From Aptenodytes patagonicus (Eukaryota; Chordata; Aves; Sphenisciformes; Spheniscidae): a stretch of DNA of 64,000 nucleotides. Below the pieces are notes generated by a model that did not search any database, had not been told where the DNA came from, and saw only the letters and a program-made list of their open reading frames with translations. How positions within the stretch are numbered: the stretch's first letter is position 1; each line of letters starts with the position of its first letter. Shown here piece after piece: positions 11,871 through 61,888 of this stretch. The translations under genes were made by a program, and so were the position numbers. The stretch spans positions 4,030,001 through 4,094,000 of the forward strand of contig NC_134982.1 of NCBI RefSeq assembly GCF_965638725.1, written 5' to 3'.

Positions 11871-12104
11871 AGATCAGGTGTGCAGAACTTCGTGCCGGGG
11901 TGGCGGAGAAAGTTAGGAGCAAGTTGCAAAGAAGTGTTTAGGATTGCAGGCTTTGCTTCAACCAGTGCCCTTTTGTCTGTTCCTCTCCCAGTCCAGAGCC
12001 ATGGATGTGAAACACGCACAGCTTACATGAGACGTGTACATGTGGATCGAGATTAGTGGTTTTCTTCACGGCACCGGTTTTAGTGCTGTGGCTATCTATG
12101 CATT
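11871..12104 (+). other. SMAD2: Possible alternative 5'UTR exon of SMAD2
   Basis: A long pyrimidine tract (about 11,820-11,868) ending in TTTCTTGCAG makes a very strong splice acceptor before 11871, at the 3' edge of the CpG island. The best donor I see downstream is CATT|GTAAGA, with GT at 12105. SMAD2 genes in mammals use more than one 5' non-coding exon, so an extra leader exon here fits. It contains upstream ATGs (e.g. 12001) and has no good reading frame continuing to the SMAD2 start. No transcript evidence is available. Confidence 0.35.
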
Positions 12105-14581
12105 GTAAGATGTAAACAAACATCATCTGCTGAGTGTTTCACCCACCTTGATAAGCACATGGGAGAAGTTGTGTTGTGATAAATACAAGTCGTTGGTGTT
12201 ACTGCAGAGTTGTGGAGTTCCTAATTGTAATTTTTGGTGGGGAGTGGAGGGCAAGAGAAGAAGTGTGACACAGTACGGTCTTTTAGTCTTCACTCCGGGG
12301 AAATACAAGAAGGAAAAAAAAAAAAGTGGGTGAAGAGCCCTTGTGATAGTCTTGGAGAGCTGTTGAATTGAACAGCTGGGATTCAGACTGCAGCCTAGTC
12401 TCATGTCTTTTTGGTTGTCCATCACAGTTTTTGACTAAAAAAACCCCACAACACGTGTGTTGTGCTTTTCAAATACTTTACAAACAAGTGGATAGCATTA
12501 AGGAAAAGTTTTGCTTCCTGGGTTTACCAAACAAGTATTTCTGAAAATGCTGCTAGTGAATGCTACAAACTGTGTATGTTGCGTGTAAAGCTCATGTTAT
12601 CACAGTTCATAGTTATAAACGAGTCAGATTCCATCTGTAGCAAGAAGTTTATAATGACAGCTTATTAGGAGACCGCACATAACAGCAGGTTTTTCTGTTC
12701 TTAAGTGTTCCTCTCTTAGCCTGGAGAGCTGTACTTTCAGACTGATTCATGACATTATTTCTGTGGGGGCTGGACTCTGTAGTGAGAGACTGATTAGTCT
12801 TTGCTCTGTTCTCCAGACTGAAGGGGAGGAAAAAAAAAAAACCTTGTTAAGGCAAAAGGCTTCTGTTAGCAGAACAAGGTTGCTGTTTAGACTTTCCTAT
12901 GCTTTATCGCAGTTTTGGAGCTTGCATGGTGCTCGAGTAGATTATTTGTGTGTGTGTTTGTTCTGAGGCGTAGCTTTAAAACTTTAGCATTTACAAACTG
13001 TAGTGAATTAGAGGGGAATGAGAATGTAAGTAAAGGGGAGGTTTTTGAAGTCCCTTCCCCCCGTTTGCTTAGCACTATCGTGATGAAAGATAGCATTAGT
13101 TACAAATGCCTTTAAAAAGAGGAAGGGGAGGATCTCATTTAAGGCGGTTTAAACTTAACTCAAAGATGAGTCTAAGCACATGTTTAACAACATATTGGGA
13201 TGTTTAATAGAGTAACCTCGTAGTTGATTGTTGTTCTGCAGTTGTGTGGATCAGACTTGGACTACACTGATAGTCACCGAAACGAATGAAAGTGTTTGAA
13301 GATCCGGTTTTCTTTATGGAAGAAGCTGGGTGTGTGTAATATAATCTCGGAGAATAATTTGTCAACTTTCCTGAGGTTCTGTTTTATGATGAAAAGAAGA
13401 ACACAATTGAAAAAATAAGGTTAAAAAAATTGGTCTCTTAACTGATCTCTTCTTTTCCTCCACCCAGAAGCTAGATTCATGAACAAAATCAAATAAGTTT
13501 GAATTACACAGTGAATCTCCAAATGAAAGGCACTCCTGGGTCCTCCTCCATCTTCCTGTTCCACTTGATCTTTCAGAAGTGTTGAGCACCAGTTGATATA
13601 ATTGAGTTTATTGGAGCTCAAAAAAACCTCTGCTACCGAGAGCAACTTTAAAAAACAAAACTTGTTTCCATCTCTCTAATCCCTTTCCCACAAAAGTACT
13701 GGGAGAACAGGCTTTGTAGTAGGTTCTGGATAACAATGAATCTGAGCTCTGCTTGAGACTGAAGAGAATTCCTAAGTTTTGTTTGTATAAAGAACAGTAC
13801 GCAAAGTTTTAATTATTATAAAAAGTATTCTAGAGTTTTCAAATGTATTCAACGCTGCCTTAATGATTGTGCATGTAAATGCCCTGTAATTGAAAGCATC
13901 CATTTATGGGCCTGACTTGCTAAGTGAGGTGTAAATTCTGCTTTTCAGATTGGATTTAATGACTTTTATCATAAAGCCACAAACTGGTTGTGAGCTGTGC
14001 CGAGAGGCAAACAATACCTAAGCTTACTTTGCCAAAATATTTGTAATTGTTGATTTGTTAAACTGAATTGCTGCAGGTCATGCGATGGGATTAGTTTTTT
14101 GTAATAGAATGGAGAGTACAGGCAGCCCTGTGTTCAATACTCTCTGGGCTAGAAGAAATTGGCTACTGCAGAAAACCTTCCTAAACGTTGCTCTCCACTT
14201 CCAGTAGAGAAGCTGTGTTACAAACAGTAAGGCTTCGTTCCTCATCACATTTTATTATGATTATGTGTGTTTGACAGCCACAGTGTGAAGTAAGACCAAG
14301 AAGAGGCTGCGAGAGAGCAGGAGCTCCTGGGTCCCCTATCAGTTTAGTCTGGGGCTCAAGCTTGATTTAATGACACTGGAGCAATACGAGCTTAACGTGA
14401 GACAACTCTTCAGTGCAGAGTGAACTCTGCTTATCAAGGGGGTGGGGGGGCTGGCCTGTCTGAAGAACATTTATGTTAGGCCTGTTCTGAAAGTGAACTT
14501 GCATTAACTCATTGCTAAGTGCAATTATTTATGGTTTAACAAAGTGGAGAAACTGCTAAGCGATACAGATAAAAACAGAAA

Positions 14582-14599
14582 CAGGTACCTAGGTACCTG
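14582..14599. repeat. Perfect 18-bp palindrome
   Basis: CAGGTACCTAGGTACCTG is identical to its own reverse complement. It also contains two CAGGTA/TACCTG E-box-like half motifs. Function unknown. Confidence 0.85.
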
Positions 14600-15946
14600 A
14601 TGATCAGTTCTGTGAATATTCGTGTCAAATTTAGCCCAGGAGTATTTATTTTCTAAAATAAACTGACGCTTGCCTGTTACGGGGTGGAAAACTTTAGCCA
14701 AAACAGATGAGGTGAGAAGGGCTTAAACTGCTGTGGTTTGGAGTGCTTGTTTGGTGCTTTTGTGGGGGCTATTGAGGCCTTTTAGTTTTAAGGAGCAATA
14801 CTGTGAGGTTGTTCATAATACTAAGTACGTGGAAGAAGGTTGCTGCTTTGCAGACAGGTGGATTGGCCAACTGCAGTTGTGGTAATGTTCCTCTTTTGTA
14901 ATTCTAGGAGAGTTGCTTAAATACATCAGTCCTATTAGTAGTTTAATCAAAGGTCAGTAAAATTAACATCTCTTCTTTCTCATGTCTCCAGTTGCATGCA
15001 ATTTTAGTGTACTATGAATGCATAGTGTTAATACAGTGTGCTAATTTTCTAATAGCAAGATAGCTTTTCATTATTACATTTGTCTGTAATTTGCAGTAGT
15101 CTTTAGTAATTGAAGACAAACCCAGCTTCTGAAGCTTTCATAACATCATGATCGTGCTTATTTTAGTTCTGTGTATGAGAAACATGAGTTTTCTCATTTG
15201 ATTCATAATCAAACTTCATGAAATGAGTGAGAGGAAAAAAGTCTACTTTCAAAGTAGGTGGGTAATTCTGTTCTCAATGAGCTGTATGAAGATAATACAG
15301 TTACACAGTTTCAAGATGCATTGCAATACTAGAGCATAATAAAAATTAATGTGTAAATTGATTCTGCGTATAGGCACGTTACAAAATCCTTGTTCTAAAG
15401 CTGACCCAGAGGAAGAATTTTATTCGCTCCTGTCCCCCCAGATCACAAGCAGCCTGCCTTGAATTTCATCGGCTCGTGTCAAAGCTGAACCAGGACCTTG
15501 GCTTTACTTCTCAGAGCTTTGGCCTGTGAGCTGGCCAGATGGAGCCCCTTGGGAGGGAGCTCTTTAGAGCCACTTCCCACTGCTGACCTAATTGCCTGAA
15601 AAGCTGAACTGGGGGGTGGATCTGAGGGCATTGCTCAGTAGGGCTGGATTCCCCTTCCCCAAAGCAAAAAAAACCCCAAACACCCAAAAACCAGTAAGGG
15701 GATACTTGAAGCTGTCCTGCTCTGACCTGAATATGAGGAGGGAAGGATGGGCACCATCTCACTTTCTCGTGTGGTGGTTCTTTAGAAAAGTATGTGTGTG
15801 GCAGTAGGTTTTGAGCTTCTCCAGTATGACAAAACCAGGTGTCTCTAATATGCATTTGTAGGGGAAGAAAGAATTAGCCCTTCTGGAATCTCAACAGGCA
15901 GTTTTTGGAGGGGTTGTGGGTGCAAGAGAAGTAGTGAAATGTCTTC

Positions 15947-15951
15947 CCTTG
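15947..15951 (+). repeat. Target-site duplication, 5' copy
   Basis: CCTTG immediately before the TG of the LTR, repeated exactly after its terminal CA at 16503-16507. Confidence 0.8.
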
Positions 15952-16502
15952 TGTCCCGGTTTCGGCTGGGGTAGGGTTAATTTCCTTCCTAGTAGCTGGT
16001 ACAGTGCTGTGGTTTGGATTTAGGATGAGAACAATGTTGATAACACACCGATGTTTGAGTTGTTGCTGAGCAGTGCTTACACTAGTCAAGGACTTTTCAG
16101 CTCTTCATGCCCTGCCAGCGGGAAGCTGGGAGGGGGCACAGCCAGGAGAGCTGACCCAAACTGGTCAAAGGGATATTCCATACCATGGGACATCATGCTC
16201 AGTACATAAACTGGGGGGAGGTGGCCAGGGGGCGGTGACTGCTGCTCGGGGACGGGCTGGGCATCGGTCGGTGGGTGGTGAGCAATTGCATTGTGCATCA
16301 CTTATTTTGTATATTCTTTTATCATGATTATTATTTTCCCTTCCTTTTCTGTCCTATTAAACTGTCTTTATCTCAACCCATGAATTTTACTCCCCCCCCC
16401 CCCCCCCCCCCCCCCCAATTCTCTCCCCCATTCCACTTGGGGGGGGGGAAGTGAGCGAACGGCTGTGTAGTGTTTAGCTGCCTGCCAGGTTAAACCACAA
16501 CA
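15952..16502 (+). mobile_element. Solo LTR of an endogenous retrovirus
   Basis: A 551-bp element begins TGTCCCGGTTTCGGCTGGG and ends AGGTTAAACCACAACA. These are TG...CA termini, and both ends look like a common bird LTR type. It is flanked by an exact 5-bp duplication CCTTG (15947-15951 and 16503-16507), as left by retroviral integration. A 5-bp duplication is most often seen with ERVL-type elements, so that class is a tentative inference. On the + strand there is a TATA-like TACATAAA (16203-16210) and a polyadenylation signal ATTAAA (16356-16361), so the LTR is in the same sense as SMAD2. No internal retroviral genes flank it; recombination between two LTRs has presumably removed the provirus. 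Confidence 0.88.
16392..16448. repeat. C25 run facing a G10 run inside the LTR
   Basis: An uninterrupted run of 25 C (16392-16416) is followed 22 bp later by 10 G (16439-16448). The tracts can pair with each other or form quadruplex/i-motif structures. The length is probably polymorphic and may be imperfectly assembled. Confidence 0.85.
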
Positions 16503-16507
16503 CCTTG
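16503..16507 (+). repeat. Target-site duplication, 3' copy
   Basis: CCTTG immediately after the LTR terminus, matching 15947-15951. Confidence 0.8.
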
Positions 16508-18944
16508 TCCGTTCCACCGAGAGCTTTAACTAGAGTGTATTCTATCTGAAAGGGAAAAGACTGGCTTTGATTTTAGTTTGAACAGCATACAGAATTCAGG
16601 TTTCCTGCAAGTTGAGATCATTAACGTTGGGGAAAACTCTCAGATTCCACTGAGAATAAACTCTCTCCTTGTTGTTTGGAATGACATAGCCTGAAGGATC
16701 CAGAAGCAGATCATAAATTAGTTTTGTTTTGCTTCTGTTCAATGCAAGATGAAATACTTGTTTTATCGTTTCTCTAAGTCTTAATGACTCTGGATTAATA
16801 TAGGAGACATATGCAGTACTGCATAAGCTATGTCCTTTAAAACTTCAACTCTCAGTATTGTTTAGCCTAACGTAAGGTCTTGATACTGCCTTAAATAGAC
16901 TGTGCTTCAATTAATGTTACCTTATTCTGAAGCCACTAATATCACAGGGATGCAGATTTAGATCTTCTAAAAGATCTGAAACATTGTGCACTTGGTGAAA
17001 TTGAAAAAGAAACTTGTCCAAATTCCAGGATTAATGAAAAAAAAAATTGCCTTTTAAAAAAAAATCACAAAAATGGGACTAAAACAGGGAGGAAATGAAC
17101 TTGTAGACTCTCTCTCAAATGCCACAAATTATTTTCCTCGATCTTCTTTCCTCAGGAGCTTAACTTCTGTCCTCTTTATTCCAGAAGAGCTCTCGCAAAT
17201 GAAATTCCTCTAAGCCAGAATACTTCTAGTAAAACCAAGAGAGATCAGATTTCTTTATTTCAAGTTTAAGATGAATAAGCAGACTGATATGAAATATGTT
17301 GCATAAGGCTTTAGAAGAAATCAGCCAGAAATCACTTGATATTTTTGGTAGCACCAATGTGTTTATAGTATGTTCCAGACACTCAGGAAAGAAAAATTTC
17401 CCTTGAAGATTTTAGTCTGCTAGCATGCTGCCCTTAAGGTTTTCATCTTTTATGCTTAGTTATTGCTGGGATCATGAGCTTAATACTTAATACTTGTTCC
17501 AGAGAACCACGGTAGAATGGAATAATAGCAGACATGACTCAAACTGTGACTTTAAAAGTTGCCAACTATGACACTGTTTGACCAACTATAGAAACGTGTG
17601 CATCAGGAGGCAGAGATACACTACAGGGGCAGAGATAAAACAAATACCACCAAAGTTAGGCAATTTGTAAATTTTCCAGTATTAATCTGTTGGGGATAAC
17701 AGCACGTGCTCCCTATGTTCCAGCAGTCCAAAGAAACACTCGTACCTCTCTGGGCAAGAGAGTGAGTACTCCTTGAGTACTCAAAGCTGCAGTTTTAAGG
17801 CATGATCCAGAGAACGTGGAAAGGGATAAAATAGTGGAAGCTTTCTGCTCTGTGTCGCACTGCTGCCTTGATACTAGTAGCTCAGCTATAGTTGAGCTCA
17901 GAAAGGGGTCTTGAAAATCTCCCTGCCATTACTCACAGAGTCCCAATATGTTGGTGTGTTGTAGTGGGAACAGTACACAGGAAGGTAAAAGATCAGATTT
18001 GGGCTATGATGTTGGGCCTCAGTAGAAAGAGAGTGAGCAAGGGAGAGACAGTGCAGAGAATAAGCAACGGCAAAGCACATTTAAGGTCCTTAAAAGCAAA
18101 AGCAAACTGAATGAGTACTCAGTTTTTGGAGATGGTTGGCTGTAGACTACAAGGAAATCACAAAAACTGTATTGCAAGGAAAAAGGCGTATTACATGTTT
18201 AGCGTGTATTTAATCTGCAGCCATTTTAGCAACGTGGGGATGTTTCTTGCAGTGTTGGCAAAGATTGTTTTCTGGGTGCATTTGGGGGAAAAAGCATTTT
18301 ATATCTTTTTCCTTGTACGCTTTCTTCATCCACGAAAAGACTAGAGGAATGTTTTTAGCAAGAGGCTAGTGTCAACAGTGACAGTGTATGAGAGGATGAT
18401 TCTTTAGGAGCAAAGATCAAAACTCCTTATGTTACTGTATCAGTTTGAAGGCAAAAGTTACAGGTGCTGAATTGAAATGGGATTTGCTGGTCAAAAAATG
18501 AGCTGCAACAGTGACTCCTAAACCCATTGGTGTAAACATGTTGTCTGAGACTGTCAAGGTGGATACAGATAGAACCCAACGCAACTGTAGGGCTCCTCAT
18601 TTTTATTTGAGCTCCTGCCAGATGTTCAGCAGCAGACATGTGCTGTCTGCCTTCTATGTCCAAATTCCTCATGAGGTGTAGATTTCTGTCTTCGTACTTT
18701 TTATTTTAGTTATAATGTTGAGAGCTTTAGGATAATATGACCAAAAAGATAAGTGAAAAGATAACCATAGACTGATAGAGTTTTTTTCTGTGGTCTTTAG
18801 ATCAGTCCTTATGAAATGTCTTCAAGTACTTGTAATTTAATTGAAGTAGTAAAGCTTTTTCAGGCTTGGCATCTGTCCAGAGGAGCTTCCCAAACTGTAT
18901 GAGCTGTGTTCAGATACTTTCTTTGTGACAAAAGGCTGATAGTC

Positions 18945-19410
18945 TTCTATTTGAGGGAGGGACATGATTCAAATGTACAGAATCATGAAGCTTGTGGACG
19001 AGATGAATACAAACAGTTCTTCAGCAAAGCTTGCAGTGGTAGAACAAGGGGCACTTTCTGACACTAGAAAGAGATCAAATTAAAACAGCTAAAAGTACTT
19101 CTTCAGGCAGTGGGCAGTTAAACTCTGGTGCTGTCTGCCACAAGAGGTTGTGGAGGCAGGTTCAAAAAGCGGTTAGATGAATTTGTGGACAGCAGGTTCA
19201 TAAATGGGTGCTAAAGGGAATAGGCAGGAATGTAGCCTTTAATTTCCTGCTGTAGCAGTTTAAGATGCTGAAGAACTATGGGGAGAATGGGCTACATAAA
19301 ATGGCCAGGCTCATCTGCTTTCCTTGAGTAGGGTGTCCTTTTGCCACCTTTGGAGACAGAGCACAAGACTAGATGCACTGCTTTTCTGACCCAGTAGGGT
19401 ATTTCTTATT
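18945..19410 (+). mobile_element. Decayed CR1/L3-type LINE 3' end
   Basis: Diverged but recognisable landmarks of an old CR1-family 3' end appear in order. They are an ACATGATTC..ACAGAATCATGAAG block (about 18962-18990), then CTGTCTGCCACAAGAGGTTGTGG (about 19132-19155) and TTCAAAAAGCGGTTAGATGA (about 19162), and finally a GACCCAGTAGGG..TTCTTAT terminus at 19387-19410. The order and spacing match old CR1-Y/L3-like copies in sauropsid genomes. The reading frame is broken throughout. The 5' limit is uncertain. Confidence 0.7.
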
Positions 19411-21540
19411 AATGCCTTTATTGCTGCTTTTTCCTTGCATAATTTGCATTTATCAAAATTGCTCCCAGTTCAGCCTAACCATGCCTTGCACTTTGCAGCG
19501 CCTCCTCTAGGCTTGGAGCAGAGTACCACTTTTACATAAATTAAGCTGGCTGAAGTATTCTCTTACGAGTACTCATCGCAGTCGGCCGAAGTATTAAGCT
19601 GAATGAAGTCCTGTCCTACTTGTGTCACATTCTCTCTGCTCAGCCTTTGAAAGACATGGGGTCACTACTGGAATAACTAAGTGAAATTCTTATTGATACT
19701 CCTGGCAAATCCCTGACATGGCAAAACAATACCTAGAAGGAAGAAGGTAGTTTAAGCCTCCCAGACTCTTAGTCTGCAGCTGTGGTGTATGTTGTGTTTT
19801 GTTTTTTTTTTTAAACAGCTGCTAAGCTGCAATAATCATTGTAATAAAGGGCTCTTTAAGTGTGTCCCTTTGTGGTTTTGCTTTTTTTTTAAAAAAAAAA
19901 GCTTAATTTTCACAGGGGTAGCAGATCAACCTGTGCTTTCTGACATCTACAGAAACTGCATGAGCAAAGGTCTGCAAGGGAACTGGTTAAAACTAAGTAT
20001 AACATCTGGAAATTTCTGATTAGTTAGGTCTGAGCTGACAGTCCTTTGGAAATGGGAAAAGAAAGATTTTTTCTTTTTTGCCTCTGAGTATGTCAAAAAT
20101 AGTATGAGAGTTCAAATATCAAGAAAAACTGAAATGTATGGGGTTTCTAAATTCTTTCCCCCTGCAAGACTTAAATCACTCAATGTGCATTTGAAGCAGA
20201 AAAGCAAATCTTAGTTTAAAAAAAAAGTAAAGCACCAGAGAATACAGAAAGTGATATATAGATCAGTGTTATGTCTTAAGGGAGAGAATACTGCAAAATT
20301 GGACACCTCATCACAAGGAGTATTGTAAAGCTGAGAAATTAGATAAAAGCATTGAGAATGTTTAGAGGGCCTGGAAGAATAGGCAATTTACCTTGGTGGT
20401 AAATGAGACCCTACTGAAGCGTGTGTTTTATAAGGCTGATAGTCAAAGGAGTATTGTGGGGCATTGAAAGGTGTCAAATCTGAAGGTAAAGAACAGGAAA
20501 TACGTATATTATGTGTCAATAAACAGCAGAAGAATTGGGGTGTGGATAAGCAATGATACTGGTACTCGGTTGCCTACATCTGTCGGCATTGAATTTGATG
20601 TTCAGATATTAAACCATCAGTTGCTAGTGTTTAAAACGGGATCTTTGCAGCAAAAGAGGCTATCCTCTTTGGTTTGGTCTTTCTGAATTTCTTGCGTGTG
20701 CCTCTGAAGCACCTAATGTTGGCCTTGCTCAAATGTTGAAGTCTTTTTACAAAGCTCCAAGTGACTGTCGTTCCCTGTTTCAGAAACCTAGTGTGAGTGT
20801 TTCTTAAAACAGCCGAGGCCATGCAAGCCTCCTGTTTCATCTCTGGAGCTACCCAGTGTACTGGATTAGGGTTCTAATGAGGTTCACTCCCAGGCCCGCG
20901 AACAGTTCAGATCATGTGGAAAAGGGTCTAAGACTTCTTAATTTGGCTTTGCCACCAAAATAAATGATCTAAATTAAAGTGCATGCCCAGGTTGCATTTC
21001 CAGTGATGCAGTCAACCCTAACACCGCTGCTGAAGGCTGGGGCTGGAGCCTTCCATCCATGCTCCTGTAACTCACCTCAACTTAGAGTACCATGTGTGAG
21101 CTGGTGCAACGTGTTAACCTGAAAGAGAACTAACTTGGCAAAAAAACCCAACTTGATCAGTTTTTACTTGGTTACCTAGCTGAGTCTTTGTGCAAAGGTA
21201 TTAGTGGTGCTGAGGTGGTGGTGGTGCCATAGGAAAGAAAGGAAGGAGACCTGGGCTTCCAGTGGCAGGAAGCTGTTGTGTTGGCTTGGCTCCCTATGAA
21301 ACCGTACCCTGAGTGTCTTAGTGTTTAATTTGAAAATGTTGGATATTGAGTTTATTTTTCTTGTTTGCTGCAGCCGGGGCTCCAGTGCAATGCTTTTGCA
21401 GGCTGCAAAACCTGCAGTCTGAAATATCGGGGACAATTCTGTAATAATTTAACGTTTCTGAAAGAATAAAAGTTCTTTTCATATTATAGTCTTGTGTGAA
21501 AATGAATGCTTTGACTTTTCACCAAGGCCTCTACTGACAG

Positions 21541-21801
21541 GACAAGGGTCAATGGTTTTAAACTAAAAGAGAGTAGGTTTAGATTGGATATGAGGAAGAA
21601 ATTTTTTACGCTGAGGGTGGTGAGGCACTGGGACAGGTTGCCCAGAGAGGGCGTGGATGCCCCATCCCTGGAAACATTCCAGGTCAGGTTGGACGGGGCT
21701 CTGAGCGACCTGATCTAGTTGAAGATGTCCCTGCCCACGGCAGGGGGGTTGGACTAGATGGCCTTTAGAGGTCCCTTCCAACCCAAACCATTCTGTGATT
21801 C
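21541..21801 (+). mobile_element. CR1 LINE 3' end, different subfamily
   Basis: About 260 bp matching the CR1 3' terminus. It has a GACAAGGGTCAATGG start, then the block around GGTTTAGATTGGATATGAGG, then GAGGCACTGGGACAGGTTGC, then CCCCATCCCTGGAAACATTC. The 3'UTR contains GGTTGGACTAGATGGCC and GTCCCTTCCAACCCAAACC, with a single ATTCTGTGATTC tail. It differs clearly from the copies at 1519 and 8367, which share a GTGGGCATGGTGG-type 3'UTR, so it belongs to another CR1 subfamily and looks older. Same sense as SMAD2, within intron 1. Confidence 0.92.
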
Positions 21802-23443
21802 AGGATCGATTATTTTGAAGGGGTTTTTTTTGCATAAATTACCAGTGTTACTCTTGAGTCTCTGTTAATTGGAACCTCTGTCTCCTTGACCCCAGAAAAC
21901 TACAATTCTTGCTTCAGTCGTATTTTAGGTGCTCTCAGAAGCTGGTGTATGGAGGTATGATTTAGTTGAAACTGAAATGTCATTCCTACTGAATGTTCTG
22001 TTTTGTGGAAGTTGAGAAGTTATGATTTAAAGTTACCTGTAGAATATGATCTAGTGTTTGACTTGTTGGTCCTCTCTGAAGCAGCAGAGATGTGACAAGG
22101 CATAAATTAGCCATGAATGCTATATCCTGAAGTATCCCAAGTCAACCATGCTGTTTTGCAGATGGGAAATTTCAATAAGATGAAGTTGGTGTATTTTGGA
22201 TAGAAGTGAGGCATGCGCCTGTAAAGGATGGAGAGACATGTAAGCTGCCTTGAAAGCTCAAATCGAGTAGCCTGAAGGTGGTGTTAGCTCTTAGCTAAGA
22301 CAAGGTATTTTCAGCTGACTGAACTAACTTACACAGCTTGGAAATAAGGTACCTTTCTGGAGTTCGAATACCCGTTTGCTGCCTGGAAATAAGGTTGGGT
22401 TTGACTTCAGTGCCATACTTCTATCCATGGGACCCTTACGTCTTCAAGCAATTTCTAACAGCTTTCTGCCTGAAATAATATGGTTGATTTGGGACTTATG
22501 TTTTAATACCGAAAACTAGCTTAATAGAAGCTGCAAAACCAAGATGTTTTTTCTAAATTTCTCTTCTAAATTATTTGAAGTGCAAATCGCAGTGAATGCT
22601 AAACATAGCCCAAGTTTCAGCATCCTTTCTAATCTTTCATTTTATATAAACATCCTGATTGGGTAGTTGATACTGAATAAAAGGCTATCAAAATCAAAAA
22701 CAGACAGTTCTTCTACTCGGGTGCCTGCAAACTAAGATTTTTAAATATCCTTAATGAATTTTGAAAGACTTGATGATTTTAGGTACTGCCAGTTGAGAAG
22801 ATTCCTTATCTGTAGGCCGTTGAACTCTAGATTGAAAGAAAGATGGGAATAAGCTTATTACCAAACTTATGAGTGAATTTCAAATTGGATGTCCCTAGTG
22901 GAACAAAAATTGGTAGTTATTTAAAACATGACAAACAACATGAGAAAAGGCTCGTGAAATGGCTGGCTGTTGGAAGACTTCTGTCAAGCCGTAATGACTA
23001 AATGACATTCCAAACACAATTTTGCTTGCTAAATTGATTTGGAGACGGGCAGAACATGCATATATGTGTATGCAATTTGTCAATCACTTGTGGAAAATTT
23101 TAATAAATGACTAAAACCAGGCAGCCTAGGTGCAAAGCTAGACTCAAGTTAACTTCTGTATTTTTGCTGGAGTTGACTTTAGCCAGGAAAGACTTGAGGA
23201 AAAATGAAATGTCTAATCCAACAGTAACCTTAGTCTGCACTAACTGTTGGAGAGTCTGCAGCAGACTTGCATTTTAACTATTGATGAAGTACCTAACCAT
23301 GATGCAGACTACTTCTGAAGTATTATCTGACTTGTTTGGGGATGCAGTGTCCTATAGCATTTGGTAATGAGAGGTCCTAAGCAAGGTATTTGTTTCATGT
23401 GAAACCTCAGTGCTAACGTGTCTGTTTTGGTTTGTGTTTTTAG

Positions 23444-61888
<38,445 letters not shown>

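Larger units (their letters stand above)
12105..23443 (+). other. SMAD2: SMAD2 intron 1 (5'UTR intron)
   Basis: AT-richer non-coding DNA between the CpG island and the ATG exon. It contains a solo LTR, one decayed CR1-type relic and one CR1 3' end, annotated separately. The rest shows no coding exon I can support. Its 3' end is the acceptor TTTGTGTTTTTAG before 23,444. Confidence 0.75.

Noticed and set aside
10946..12019. Long open frames on both strands, up to 289 codons, in the CpG island
   Set aside because: Translations are Pro/Gly/Arg/Ala low complexity in overlapping frames on both strands. High GC removes stop codons; no domain or splice logic supports them.
20281..20470. Sequence faintly like the middle part of an old CR1 body
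   Set aside because: Only scattered short matches; could not place it in order along a CR1.
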